Below are positions 1-8,605 of a stretch of 64,000 bases of DNA, one piece after another (positions within the stretch are counted from its first letter, which is position 1; every line of letters starts with the position of its first letter). Source of the stretch: Cypionkella sp. (lineage in GTDB: Bacteria > Pseudomonadota > Alphaproteobacteria > Rhodobacterales > Rhodobacteraceae). The translations under genes and the position numbers were made by a program. The notes below the pieces were generated by a model, which worked only from the letters and a program-made list of their open reading frames with translations, was not told the DNA's origin and made no database searches. The stretch lies in assembly GCA_023255415.1 (NCBI GenBank), contig JALRIN010000004.1:1-64000 (forward strand), read 5' to 3'.

Positions 1-629
1 CGCCGAATGTCGGGAAATCGACTTTGTTGAATGCTTTGGCTGGTCGTGAGGCTGCAATTACCTCGGAGGTTGCAGGCACAACGCGCGATGTGATCGAAGT
101 GCGGATGGATATTGGCGGTCTGGCGGTGACTTTGCTGGACACTGCTGGGTTGCGAGATTCGGTGGACTTGGTCGAGCAGATTGGTATTGGCCGTGCGAAG
201 GAGCGGGCTAAGGCTGCGGATTTGCGGGTATTTTTGCAAGAGACTGTTGATGAGAGCTTTGACGTTGCCTTTGAACCAGAGGATATTTTTATTCTGAACA
301 AAGCAGATTGCCGGTCTGATGCGCTGCGGGCCGTTTCTGGCAAGACTGGCGCTGGCTTAGACTGGCTGATTGCAGAGATTTCTGCAAAGCTAACGAAGCG
401 AGCTGCTTCGGCGGGATTGTTGATTCGTGAACGCCAGCGTCTTGCCCTGCTGCAAGCAATTGCTGGGCTTGAGGCTGTGGAGGTGATGTTGCCACATGCA
501 ATCGAGTTTCCAGAATTGATCGCTGTTGAGCTGCGTCGTTCTTTGCGTGCCTTGGAAATCATGTTAGGACGAATCGACGTCGAAAGCTTGTTGGATGAGA
601 TATTCTCGAGCTTCTGCATAGGAAAATGA
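1..629 (+). CDS. mnmE: tRNA modification GTPase MnmE (3' part)
   Basis: MnmE, with MnmG, installs the carboxymethylaminomethyl (or aminomethyl) group on wobble uridine 34 of certain tRNAs. Only the G domain and the C-terminal helical part are present; the gene begins before the window. The first complete codon is at position 3, and the frame opens directly in the P-loop (PNVGKST). It continues with the switch motif TTRD, the G3 motif DTAGL and the G4 motif NKAD, and ends in the family-diagnostic tail CIGK, whose cysteine is needed for catalysis. The stop codon overlaps the mnmG start (ATGA), so the two partner subunits are translationally coupled. Identification is secure. Confidence 0.96.
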   Translation, partial: PNVGKSTLLNALAGREAAITSEVAGTTRDVIEVRMDIGGLAVTLLDTAGLRDSVDLVEQIGIGRAKERAKAADLRVFLQETVDESFDVAFEPEDIFILNKADCRSDALRAVSGKTGAGLDWLIAEISAKLTKRAASAGLLIRERQRLALLQAIAGLEAVEVMLPHAIEFPELIAVELRRSLRALEIMLGRIDVESLLDEIFSSFCIGK

Positions 630-2503
630 GGCTGTTTCACGTGAAACAATTTGATGTGATTGTTATTGGCGGTGGGCATGCTGGGGCGGAAGCTGCTGCA
701 GCATCCGCGCGCATGGGTGTTCGAACAGCTTTGGTGACGCTGCGGCGTGCGGCTATAGGCGTCATGTCCTGCAATCCAGCGATTGGTGGCCTTGGAAAGG
801 GCCATCTTGTGCGCGAGATTGATGCTATGGACGGTATTATGGCGCGGGCAGCGGATCGTGCTGGTATTCAGTTTCGTCTTTTGAACCGCAGGAAGGGACC
901 TGCTGTTCAGGGGCCAAGGGCGCAGGCAGATCGTCGGTTGTATCGTGAAGCGATACAGGAGTTTTTGGCGCAAGAGCCATTGCTGGAAATTATCGAAGGA
1001 GAGGTTTCGCGACTTTGTGAAACTTCGGGTCGTGTGACCGGGATCATGCTTGCAGATGGAACGGAAATATCGGCGCGCGCTGTTATTTTGACGGCTGGAA
1101 CCTTTCTGAACGGGATCATGCATATTGGTGATCAGCGCGAGCCTGGGGGTCGGGTCGGTGATAAGCCGTCTGTCTTGCTGGCTGAGCAATTGGCAGGGCT
1201 TAATCTTGCGCGCGGCCGGCTTAAGACAGGGACGCCACCACGACTGGATGGGCGGACGATCAATTGGTCTGTTTTGGACTCGCAGCCTGGCGACGATGTT
1301 CCAACTTTATTTTCATTTTTGAATAAGGTCCCCGTAGCGCGGCAGATTTCTTGTGGCATCACTCATACGAATGAGAATACGCATGATATTGTGAGGGCAA
1401 ATTTAAGCCGGTCGGCCATGTATGGCGGCCATATCGAAGGGATTGGTCCGCGATATTGTCCGTCTATTGAGGATAAAATTGTCCGATTTTCGGATAAAAC
1501 CTCACATCAGATATTTTTAGAACCTGAAGGTCTTGATGATGACACAGTTTACCCGAACGGCATTTCAACCTCTTTGCCTGCCGAAGTGCAGGAGAGTTAT
1601 GTGCGTTCGATTCATGGTCTAGAGGCCGTTTCGATTCTTCAGCCCGGCTATGCGATTGAATATGATTATTTCGATCCTCGGGAACTTGATTTGACTTTGC
1701 AATTGAAGGCTTTGTCCGGACTTTATTTCGCAGGACAGATTAACGGCACTACGGGTTATGAAGAGGCTGCAGCGCAGGGTCTTTTGGCTGGATTGAATGC
1801 GGCAGCTGCGGTTTTGGGCAAAGACCCGCTGCATTTAGGTCGTAGCGATAGCTATATTGGCGTGATGGTTGATGATTTGACATCTAAAGGTGTCACTGAG
1901 CCCTATCGAATGTTCACGTCGCGCGCTGAGTTTCGCTTAACGATGAGGGCTGATAATGCGGATGTCCGTCTGACGCCTAAGGCCATTGATATTGGCTGCA
2001 TAAGAGAGGCGCGTCGCGTCGCTTTTCTGGGAAAGCAAGAACAGATAGAGGCTGCAACAGCCCTGCTCGCATCCTGCGTTTTTTCTGCTAAGGAAATAGC
2101 GTCGGTCGGTGTGACGCTCAGTCAAGATGGTGCGAAAAGATCTGCGCTATCGATACTCGCCTTTGCTGGTGTGACCGCTGAGCAGATAGCGATGCTTGTA
2201 CCTGAATTTAGTGACTTTGAGCCTGAAATCAGAAGTCAGGTGGCCATAAATGCGCTTTATGCCCAATATCTTTCACGTCAGGACAGCGAAGCTAAGTCGC
2301 TACAAAAAGAAGAGGCCACTTTAATTCCGAGTTCATTGAGTTTTGTTGGGATGCCGGGATTGTCAGGGGAGCTTGCTGCGAAATTGGGTAGGGTGCGCCC
2401 TGCGAATCTTGCGCAAGCTGCTAGAATCGAAGGCATGACGCCAGCGGCGTTAACGCTGATATTGGCTCAGATACGGAAGCAGCGGCGGCAGGTTTCTCTG
2501 TGA
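626..2503 (+). CDS. mnmG: tRNA uridine-5-carboxymethylaminomethyl synthesis enzyme MnmG (GidA)
   Basis: This is the FAD-binding partner of MnmE in modification of tRNA wobble U34. At 625 residues it has the normal family length. The dinucleotide-binding motif GGGHAGAEAA lies at about residues 15-24, the GidA signatures SCNPAIGGLGKGH and GPRYCPSIEDK follow, and NGTTGYEEAAAQG is near residue 370. The start overlaps the mnmE stop by four bases and the stop overlaps the rsmG start region, so mnmE-mnmG-rsmG-parA-parB reads as one tightly packed operon. Codons 4-8 contain a complete parS palindrome, which fixes the peptide FHVKQ near the N-terminus. Confidence 0.97.
   Translation: MRLFHVKQFDVIVIGGGHAGAEAAAASARMGVRTALVTLRRAAIGVMSCNPAIGGLGKGHLVREIDAMDGIMARAADRAGIQFRLLNRRKGPAVQGPRAQADRRLYREAIQEFLAQEPLLEIIEGEVSRLCETSGRVTGIMLADGTEISARAVILTAGTFLNGIMHIGDQREPGGRVGDKPSVLLAEQLAGLNLARGRLKTGTPPRLDGRTINWSVLDSQPGDDVPTLFSFLNKVPVARQISCGITHTNENTHDIVRANLSRSAMYGGHIEGIGPRYCPSIEDKIVRFSDKTSHQIFLEPEGLDDDTVYPNGISTSLPAEVQESYVRSIHGLEAVSILQPGYAIEYDYFDPRELDLTLQLKALSGLYFAGQINGTTGYEEAAAQGLLAGLNAAAAVLGKDPLHLGRSDSYIGVMVDDLTSKGVTEPYRMFTSRAEFRLTMRADNADVRLTPKAIDIGCIREARRVAFLGKQEQIEAATALLASCVFSAKEIASVGVTLSQDGAKRSALSILAFAGVTAEQIAMLVPEFSDFEPEIRSQVAINALYAQYLSRQDSEAKSLQKEEATLIPSSLSFVGMPGLSGELAAKLGRVRPANLAQAARIEGMTPAALTLILAQIRKQRRQVSL
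633..648. promoter_or_regulatory. parS: parS centromere site 1 (inside mnmG)
   Basis: The 16-bp perfect palindrome TGTTTCACGTGAAACA is identical to the well-known bacterial chromosomal parS consensus. ParB binds it and loads as a sliding clamp there. It sits in the first codons of mnmG, 2.5 kb upstream of parA. Confidence 0.93.
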
Positions 2504-3126
2504 TGCAGTCTGCCTTCGCAATCCCGGAGTGGCTCGATGTTTCACGTGAAACATACGAAAAGCTATTGTCATTTCGGTTATTAGTCGAAAAATGGAACCC
2601 AGCAATAAACCTGATTTCAAAAAGTCAGATCGTCGAACTTTGGGATCGACATATTTTGGATTCAGCGCAACTGATCAAGCTTTGTCCTGTGAATACAGAG
2701 AGTTGGAGCGATCTTGGTTCTGGTGGTGGATTTCCAGGGATTGTGATCGCAATCTTAGCAGAAAATCTCTATCCGAATTTGCAGATCACACTTGTAGAAT
2801 CTGATCGAAGGAAATCAGTTTTTTTGGGGCAGGCTGCACGCGCGTTGAGCCTTAAGGTGCGCATTGAGGCGACCAGAATAGAAGCCCTAGCACCACTGAA
2901 AAGCCAGATTGTCTCGGCACGTGCACTTGCATCGCTTCGGGAGCTTCTTCCTTTGGTGCATCGTCATATTGCAGCCGGGGGCATTGCTATTTTCCCGAAG
3001 GGCCTTAATGCACAGCAGGAAATCGCTGATGCTCGAATAGAATGGTCGTTTAAGGTGGAAGAGCATATTAGTCTAACGTCAAATGAAGCTAGGGTATTGA
3101 TTCTGAGAGATATATTGCATGGTTAG
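2503..3126 (+). CDS. rsmG: 16S rRNA (guanine527-N7)-methyltransferase RsmG (GidB)
   Basis: RsmG methylates G527 of 16S rRNA using S-adenosylmethionine. The protein has 207 residues from the ATG at 2503; a GTG one codon upstream at 2500 is also possible. The family-specific stretch EKWNPAINLIS is followed by DRHILDS and the SAM-binding loop DLGSGGGFPG near residue 70. The start overlaps the mnmG stop and the stop overlaps the parA start by eight bases. Codons 12-17 carry the second parS palindrome, which forces the peptide VSRET. Confidence 0.95.
   Translation: MQSAFAIPEWLDVSRETYEKLLSFRLLVEKWNPAINLISKSQIVELWDRHILDSAQLIKLCPVNTESWSDLGSGGGFPGIVIAILAENLYPNLQITLVESDRRKSVFLGQAARALSLKVRIEATRIEALAPLKSQIVSARALASLRELLPLVHRHIAAGGIAIFPKGLNAQQEIADARIEWSFKVEEHISLTSNEARVLILRDILHG
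2538..2553. promoter_or_regulatory. parS: parS centromere site 2 (inside rsmG)
   Basis: A second perfect copy of TGTTTCACGTGAAACA, 1905 bp from site 1 and about 580 bp upstream of parA. It is in coding sequence near the start of rsmG. Confidence 0.93.
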
Positions 3127-3943
3127 TGGTTTCGAAGTCAGATCTCCGATCATCATTTCAGTCGCCAACCAAAAGGGTGGCGTTGGTAAGACCACGACTA
3201 CAATTAACCTTGCTGCAGCTCTTGCAGAGCGGGGCGCGAATGTTTTGCTTGTGGACCTCGACCCGCAAGGAAATGCCTCGACCGGTCTAGGCTTTCCACC
3301 GTCAGAGCGACAAAAGACGACCTACGACATTTTGATCGATGAATCGCCTTTGTTTGAAGCTGTTATTCCAACGGGTATTGATCGGGTTTTTATATGCCCC
3401 TCAAGCGCCGATCTTTCCTCTGCAGACATCCAGCTTATGGCCAATGAAAAGCGTAGTTTTTTGCTGCATGACTCGCTTCGCGACCCCGCGATGGCAAAAT
3501 TAGAGCTAGATTTCATCCTCATAGACTGCCCGCCATCGTTGAGTCTTTTGACGGTGAATGCCTTGGTTGCCAGTCATGCCGTGCTTGTTCCTCTTCAAGC
3601 AGAGTTTTTTGCGCTCGAGGGTTTATCGCAGCTGATGCTGACCATCCGCGAAGTCAGACGCAGTGCGAATCCGGCTTTGCGCATCGAAGGCGTGGTTCTG
3701 ACGATGGTCGATGGTAGAAACCGGCTCTCTCAACAAGTCGAGAGTGACGCTCGAAAAACATTGGGAGAATTGGTTTTTAAAACAACAATTCCGCGAAACG
3801 TGCGTCTGAGCGAAGCGCCATCGTATGCTCAATCTGTTTTGGACTATGATGGCGGATCGAAAGGGGCAGATGCATATCGCACGCTTGCACAGGAAGTGCT
3901 CGCGCGGCATCCAACGGCACTACGTAACAGGGAGACAGCGTAA
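3119..3943 (+). CDS. parA: chromosome partitioning ATPase ParA (Soj)
   Basis: ParA binds DNA nonspecifically as an ATP dimer and moves ParB-parS complexes during origin segregation. The 274-residue protein has the deviant Walker A motif KGGVGKTT at about residues 19-26 with the second signature lysine, then DLDPQGNAS, the DCPPSL Walker B region and PLQAEFFALEGL. There is no N-terminal helix-turn-helix extension, so it is the chromosomal rather than a plasmid type Ia ParA. It overlaps rsmG by eight bases and its stop shares one base with the parB start. Confidence 0.96.
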   Translation: MVSGFEVRSPIIISVANQKGGVGKTTTTINLAAALAERGANVLLVDLDPQGNASTGLGFPPSERQKTTYDILIDESPLFEAVIPTGIDRVFICPSSADLSSADIQLMANEKRSFLLHDSLRDPAMAKLELDFILIDCPPSLSLLTVNALVASHAVLVPLQAEFFALEGLSQLMLTIREVRRSANPALRIEGVVLTMVDGRNRLSQQVESDARKTLGELVFKTTIPRNVRLSEAPSYAQSVLDYDGGSKGADAYRTLAQEVLARHPTALRNRETA

Positions 3944-4845
3944 TGGAGAAGAAATCGGAACGCCGAGGCTTGGGTCGGGGGCTGTCTGCCTTGATGGCGG
4001 ATGTTAATCTTGATGTCAGTCCAGCATCGCGCCAGCCTCGGTCCGAAACTCTGTTGCCCGTCGCTAGGATTGTGCCAAATCCTGAACAACCTCGGCGTGA
4101 CTTTGATCCAAAGGCACTGCAAGACCTCGCAGATTCCCTACGTCAGAAGGGAGTGATTCAGCCTTTGATTGTCCGCAGGATTGAGGACCAGGATCTTTAC
4201 GAGATTGTTGCTGGCGAACGTCGGTGGCGTGCTGCGCAAATTGCGCAGTTACATGAATTGCCGGTAATTATTCGGGAGTTCAGTGATTCCGAGGTGCTTG
4301 AAATTGCAATTATTGAGAATATTCAAAGAGAAGAGCTCAACGCCATTGAAGAAGCACTTGCTTACAAGCAGCTGATGACGCGTTTCGGGCATACCCAAGA
4401 GAAAATTTCGGAGGCGCTTTCGCGTAGTCGGAGCCACATCGCAAATCTCTTGCGGTTGTTGGCTCTGCCGGACGATGTTCAGCAAATGGTCAAAAGCGGG
4501 ACACTCACAGCAGGCCATGCGCGGGCTTTGATCACGACGCCAAATCCGCTTGAACTTGCGTTGAAGGTGGTTGGGAAAGGTCTGTCGGTGCGAGAGACAG
4601 AGGATTTGGTGCGAAAGTCCGCGGTTGACCCAATCAAGCGGCGAATGGCTGCACGCAGTGATGGTAAGGATGCAGACACTAAGGCATTGGAAGCGGACCT
4701 GTCCGCGAATCTCAAAATGGGCGTTCGGATTGACCACGAGTCGACAGGTGGGGGGAAGATCAGTATATCATATAGAAATCTGGATGATCTTGACCTGCTG
4801 TGTCAGGTTTTGTCAGTTATTCCCCGCGATATGGCTCGGTCTTAA
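3943..4845 (+). CDS. parB: chromosome partitioning protein ParB (Spo0J)
   Basis: ParB is the parS-binding CTPase clamp that works with ParA. Within 300 residues it has the basic N-terminal ParA-interaction peptide (RRGLGRGLSALM), the CTP-binding box GERRWRAA near residue 90, the ENIQREELN segment, a helix-turn-helix (about residues 145-180: KISEALSRSRSHIANLLRL) and a C-terminal dimerisation region. Three perfect target sites lie within about 3.3 kb. Its stop overlaps the convergent hemW stop by four bases, so no terminator separates them. Confidence 0.96.
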   Translation: MEKKSERRGLGRGLSALMADVNLDVSPASRQPRSETLLPVARIVPNPEQPRRDFDPKALQDLADSLRQKGVIQPLIVRRIEDQDLYEIVAGERRWRAAQIAQLHELPVIIREFSDSEVLEIAIIENIQREELNAIEEALAYKQLMTRFGHTQEKISEALSRSRSHIANLLRLLALPDDVQQMVKSGTLTAGHARALITTPNPLELALKVVGKGLSVRETEDLVRKSAVDPIKRRMAARSDGKDADTKALEADLSANLKMGVRIDHESTGGGKISISYRNLDDLDLLCQVLSVIPRDMARS

Positions 4846-6065
4846 GCGCCAGCGAGCTTTCTAATCACTGCGTTCAGCAGAACGCGGCCTTTTGCTGTAG
4901 CGATGAGCCTGTTTTCAACATGATTTAGGAGGCCTAGGTCAGACAGTTCGTTGATACTAGTGTCATCGAGCTTTGACTGCGACAGGGTTTTATGCCGGGC
5001 GAGATCCATCCCTTCGTTTAGTCGAAGAGACATCAGCAGATATTCAAGACCTCGCTCTTCCGAAGAAAGTAATGCCCTTTTTAGTTCGCCTGGCCGACCA
5101 TCCAGAACCATTTTAAGCCAAAGCGCTGGGGATTTAGGACATTCAGTTGCATATTTTTGGTCATTGTAGGTAAGACGGCCGTGAGCCCCGGGACCGATGC
5201 CGATGTAGTCCCCCCCACGCCAATAGATTAAATTATGACGCGATTCGCTGCCAGGCTTTGCGTGATTTGAAACTTCATAGGCTGGCATACCGGCCTTGTC
5301 ACAGGCTTCTTGTGTCAGATCATACATATCTGCGGCCAGGTCTTCTTGTGGCAGGCCCTTCAGTCCTCCTTTGTTGAGCCTGTCTGAAAAGGCCGTTCCG
5401 TCTTCGATTGTCAGTTGGTATAAAGAAATGTGGTCAATCGATAGCTGAAGCGCGATTTCCAACTCTTGTCGCCACGAAGTAAGGCTTTGATCCTGCCTCG
5501 CATAGATCAGGTCAAAGCTCACACGGTTAAAGCAATTTCTCGCGATATCAAAGGCTTCTATCGCTTCCTTTGCGCTATGACGACGCCCCAGTTTGCGCAG
5601 GTCAGCGTCATTCATCGCTTGCATACCCATTGAGACCCGATTTATGCCTGCATCGCGAAAGCCTCGAAAGCGATCTGCCTCGATCGAGCTTGGGTTTGCT
5701 TCTAGGGTAATTTCTGGGTCATTTACCATTGGCCATGTCGCACGCACGGCTTCTAGGACGCCGTTCACCGTGTCTGGGTTCATCAGAGACGGTGTTCCAC
5801 CGCCAAAAAAAACCGTTTGTAATACTCGCCCTTTGGTTTCTGCGCCCAGCCGTTTTATTTCGCTCACATAGGCATCCATCCATTGCCGTTGGTCAATAGA
5901 GGTCGCGACGTGACTGTTAAAGTCGCAATAAGGGCATTTCGATTCACAAAACGGCCAGTGGATATAAAGCCCAAATCCGCCGGTTTTCCAATCGTCCTTT
6001 GCCAGCGAAGGCATATCGCTGGTTTTCCCGGTCAAAGCGCTGGCAGAATGTTTCACGTGAAACAT
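4842..6065 (-). CDS. hemW: radical SAM heme chaperone HemW
   Basis: HemW is a radical SAM protein thought to bind heme and deliver it to membrane cytochromes; older annotations call it oxygen-independent coproporphyrinogen III oxidase. The cluster motif is CESKCPYCDF (cysteines at about 40, 44 and 47), followed by FFGGGTPSL and the HNLIYW segment characteristic of HemW. The 407-residue frame starts at an ATG inside parS site 3 (peptide MFHVKH). An internal ATG at 6014 would give a start closer to that of typical relatives, so the N-terminus is uncertain. The 5' end overlaps the rdgB 3' end by 13 bases. Confidence 0.92.
   Translation of the reverse strand: MFHVKHSASALTGKTSDMPSLAKDDWKTGGFGLYIHWPFCESKCPYCDFNSHVATSIDQRQWMDAYVSEIKRLGAETKGRVLQTVFFGGGTPSLMNPDTVNGVLEAVRATWPMVNDPEITLEANPSSIEADRFRGFRDAGINRVSMGMQAMNDADLRKLGRRHSAKEAIEAFDIARNCFNRVSFDLIYARQDQSLTSWRQELEIALQLSIDHISLYQLTIEDGTAFSDRLNKGGLKGLPQEDLAADMYDLTQEACDKAGMPAYEVSNHAKPGSESRHNLIYWRGGDYIGIGPGAHGRLTYNDQKYATECPKSPALWLKMVLDGRPGELKRALLSSEERGLEYLLMSLRLNEGMDLARHKTLSQSKLDDTSINELSDLGLLNHVENRLIATAKGRVLLNAVIRKLAGA
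6049..6064. promoter_or_regulatory. parS: parS centromere site 3 (rdgB/hemW overlap)
   Basis: A third perfect TGTTTCACGTGAAACA. It lies across the stop codon of rdgB and the first codons of hemW, 1.2 kb downstream of parB. Confidence 0.93.
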
Positions 6066-6661
6066 CCTGCCAAAAGCTTCTGAAAGGCTTGGCCTCTATG
6101 GCTGATCTTATTCTTCTCCATCCGGTCCATCTGACCGCATGTTATCGAAAATCCGTCAGGAACAAACACAGGGTCATAGCCATGCCCCAAATCTCCGCGC
6201 GGTGGCCAAACGACCTGCCCTGGCATTACGCCTTCAAAGACTTCGTCATGGCCATCCGGCCATGCCAGCACCAAGGTGCAACGAAACTGGGCAGCAAAGG
6301 GAGCATCCGCGCCAGACTTCTCGATCTCGGCCCAGGTTCGTGTCATCGCCATCATAAAGTCACGACCGTTCGGTGTCTCGGCCCAATCGGCTGTATAAAC
6401 TCCCGGCGCGCCATGCAGGGCATCTACCGTGATGCCGGAATCATCGGAAAGCGCTGGCATTCCTGTTGCCAGTGCCGCAGCATGCGCTTTGATCCGAGCA
6501 TTTCCAACAAAGGTCGTCTCTGTTTCTGCGGGCTCTGGCAAAAACATCTCTGCTGCGGACATCACTTTGATACCTAAAGGCAGCAGCAGATCGGCAATCT
6601 CTTCAAGTTTGCCGCGATTATGGGTCGCTACCAACAGCGTATTGCCCGAGAATTTGCGCAT
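6053..6661 (-). CDS. rdgB: non-canonical purine NTP pyrophosphatase, RdgB/HAM1 family
   Basis: This enzyme hydrolyses dITP, XTP and ITP to monophosphates and keeps deaminated purines out of nucleic acids. The 202-residue protein shows the N-terminal phosphate-binding motif ATHNRGKLEEI, the SDDSGI active-site block, APGVYTADWA and a C-terminal ISHRGQAF motif, all typical of the family. Its start shares one base with the rph stop, forming an rph-rdgB-hemW minus-strand operon. The last codons are part of parS site 3. Confidence 0.94.
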   Translation of the reverse strand: MRKFSGNTLLVATHNRGKLEEIADLLLPLGIKVMSAAEMFLPEPAETETTFVGNARIKAHAAALATGMPALSDDSGITVDALHGAPGVYTADWAETPNGRDFMMAMTRTWAEIEKSGADAPFAAQFRCTLVLAWPDGHDEVFEGVMPGQVVWPPRGDLGHGYDPVFVPDGFSITCGQMDRMEKNKISHRGQAFQKLLAGCFT

Positions 6662-7380
6662 TACATCAACCCCAGCGCCGCCTTTTGCGCCGCCACAAGC
6701 GTTGCAGCCCCAACTTCGGCCAAATCGAGCAGCTCGCCCATTTCATCACGCGAAAATGTTGCGCCCTCCGCTGACATTTGCACCTCGATCAAGCGCCGCC
6801 GCCCGGTCAAAATAAAGTTACCATCGGTCCCGGCCGCTGAATCTTCTGGATAGTCCAAATCCAAAACCGGCTGCCCTGCATAAATGCCGCAAGAAATCGC
6901 TGCAACGTGATCAATCATCGGATCACTGGCAATGGTACCCGCCTTCATCAGTTTGTTCATCGCCAACCGCAGGGCAACCCAGCCTCCTGTAATTGCTGCA
7001 CAACGCGTGCCACCATCGGCTTGGATGACGTCGCAATCCACAACGATCTGCCGCTCTCCCAAGGCGGATCTATCAACGCCCGCCCGCAGCGCTCTTCCGA
7101 TAAGCCGTTGAATTTCTTGCGTTCTTCCAGTTTGCTTTCCAATCGCCGCCTCGCGCCGCGTTCTCGAGTTTGTCGCGCGTGGCAGCATACCATATTCTGC
7201 CGTCACCCAGCCCAGCCCAGAGTTTTTCAGAAATGACGGCGCTTTATCTTCAATCGTTGCCGAACACAGCACATGCGTCGATCCCATCTTGATCAGGCAG
7301 GACCCCTCAGCGTGTTTCATTACGTCGATTTCAATCGACACAGGGCGCATTTCGTTCAGTTTCCGGCCAGAAGGGCGCAT
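6661..7380 (-). CDS. rph: ribonuclease PH
   Basis: RNase PH is a phosphorolytic 3'-5' exonuclease that trims tRNA 3' ends. Starting at the ATG at 7380 (MRPSGR) gives 239 residues, the normal family length; the open frame extends further upstream without family similarity. Visible motifs are GSTHVLCSATIE, GRTQEIQRLIGRALRA and CDVIQADGGTRCAAITG. It is divergent from hrcA across a gap of about 115 bp and is the first gene of the rph-rdgB-hemW operon. Confidence 0.95.
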   Translation of the reverse strand: MRPSGRKLNEMRPVSIEIDVMKHAEGSCLIKMGSTHVLCSATIEDKAPSFLKNSGLGWVTAEYGMLPRATNSRTRREAAIGKQTGRTQEIQRLIGRALRAGVDRSALGERQIVVDCDVIQADGGTRCAAITGGWVALRLAMNKLMKAGTIASDPMIDHVAAISCGIYAGQPVLDLDYPEDSAAGTDGNFILTGRRRLIEVQMSAEGATFSRDEMGELLDLAEVGAATLVAAQKAALGLM

Positions 7381-7495
7381 GCTCAATTCCTTATTTTGCT
7401 GGGCTCCAGATAGTCCTCTGCGGCTTGCAGATGCAAGCCTCATTGACGTGGGCGCCATTGGCTCCTTAATGAATGCTAAGGGTGGGACTCTGGCA

Positions 7496-8566
7496 ATGAA
7501 CGAAGGCAAGAAACTACTGTCCGAAATGAACGACCGCTCGCGCGAAGTGTTCCGGCGCGTCGTCGAGGGCTATATAGCCTCAGGCGACCCTGTCGGCTCG
7601 CGCACATTGACCCGCAGCATGACCGAACGGCTGTCTGCCGCCACGATCCGCAACGTTATGCAGGATCTTGAATTTCTGGGCCTTCTCGACAGCCCGCATG
7701 TTTCAGCGGGCCGAGTTCCAACCCAGTTGGGCCTGCGCATGTTCGTCGATGGCCTGCTCGAAGTGGGCGATGTTGGTATCGAAGACCGCAAACTGATCGA
7801 CACGGCCAGCTCTGGCGCCGACCAAGACATTGCCGGCCTGCTCGATACCATCGGTGGCACGCTCTCGGGTATCACACGCGGTGCCAGCGTGGTGCTGGCC
7901 CCCAAGATCGAGGCCGCGATTCGCCACATCGAATTTGTCAGCCTCTCTGCCGAACGCGTGCTGGTGGTTTTGGTCTTCGCCAACGGCCATGTTGAAAATC
8001 GCCTGTTCACCCCGCCCCCCGGCCAAACCCCGTCGTCAATGCGCGAGGCTGCGAATTTTCTGAATTCCTTGGCCACCGGCAAAACGCTTTCGGAACTGCG
8101 CCGCACCATGGGTCAAGACATCGCCCGCCGCCGCCAGGAAATCGATTCGCTTGCGCGCGAGCTGGTCGAAAGCGGCATCGTTCTGTGGGAAAACAACGGC
8201 GAGCAAAGCGAACGCCTTATCGTGCGCGGCCGGGCCAATCTTATCGAAAACAGCAGCGAGTCCGAAGACATCGACCGCATCCGCGTGCTGTTTGACGATC
8301 TTGAACGCAAGCGTGACATCGCCGATTTCCTTGAATTGGCCGAAACTGGCGAAGGTGTGCGCATTTTTATTGGCTCTGAGAACAAACTCTTCTCACTTTC
8401 GGGTTCCTCTCTGGTGGTCTCTCCCTATATGAACGCTGATCGAAAGATCATCGGTGCGGTAGGTGTGATTGGTCCGACGCGGTTGAATTATGGCCGTATC
8501 GTTCCCATTGTTGATTATACCGCGCAGTTGGTTGGCAGGCTTTTGTCCGAACGTGGTTCGGGATAA
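7496..8566 (+). CDS. hrcA: heat-inducible transcription repressor HrcA
   Basis: HrcA is the repressor that binds CIRCE operators upstream of groESL or dnaK operons. The N-terminal winged-helix region contains MNDRSREVFRR, GDPVGSRTL and SAATIRNVMQDLE, and the C-terminal half is the ligand/dimer domain ending GPTRLNYGRIV. I chose the ATG at 7496 (356 residues), preceded by a G-rich stretch as possible ribosome binding site; ATG 7469 would add nine residues. It is followed by grpE after 39 bases, the usual heat-shock pairing. No CIRCE inverted repeat was seen next to it. Confidence 0.94.
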   Translation: MNEGKKLLSEMNDRSREVFRRVVEGYIASGDPVGSRTLTRSMTERLSAATIRNVMQDLEFLGLLDSPHVSAGRVPTQLGLRMFVDGLLEVGDVGIEDRKLIDTASSGADQDIAGLLDTIGGTLSGITRGASVVLAPKIEAAIRHIEFVSLSAERVLVVLVFANGHVENRLFTPPPGQTPSSMREAANFLNSLATGKTLSELRRTMGQDIARRRQEIDSLARELVESGIVLWENNGEQSERLIVRGRANLIENSSESEDIDRIRVLFDDLERKRDIADFLELAETGEGVRIFIGSENKLFSLSGSSLVVSPYMNADRKIIGAVGVIGPTRLNYGRIVPIVDYTAQLVGRLLSERGSG

Positions 8567-8605
8567 GCCTCGCCGCAAGACGGTTTGAATGTAAGGAAGA
8601 CGACT

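Noticed and set aside
7381..7495. CIRCE operator expected near hrcA
   Set aside because: No TTAGCACTC-N9-GAGTGCTAA-like repeat is present in this intergenic region or elsewhere in the window.
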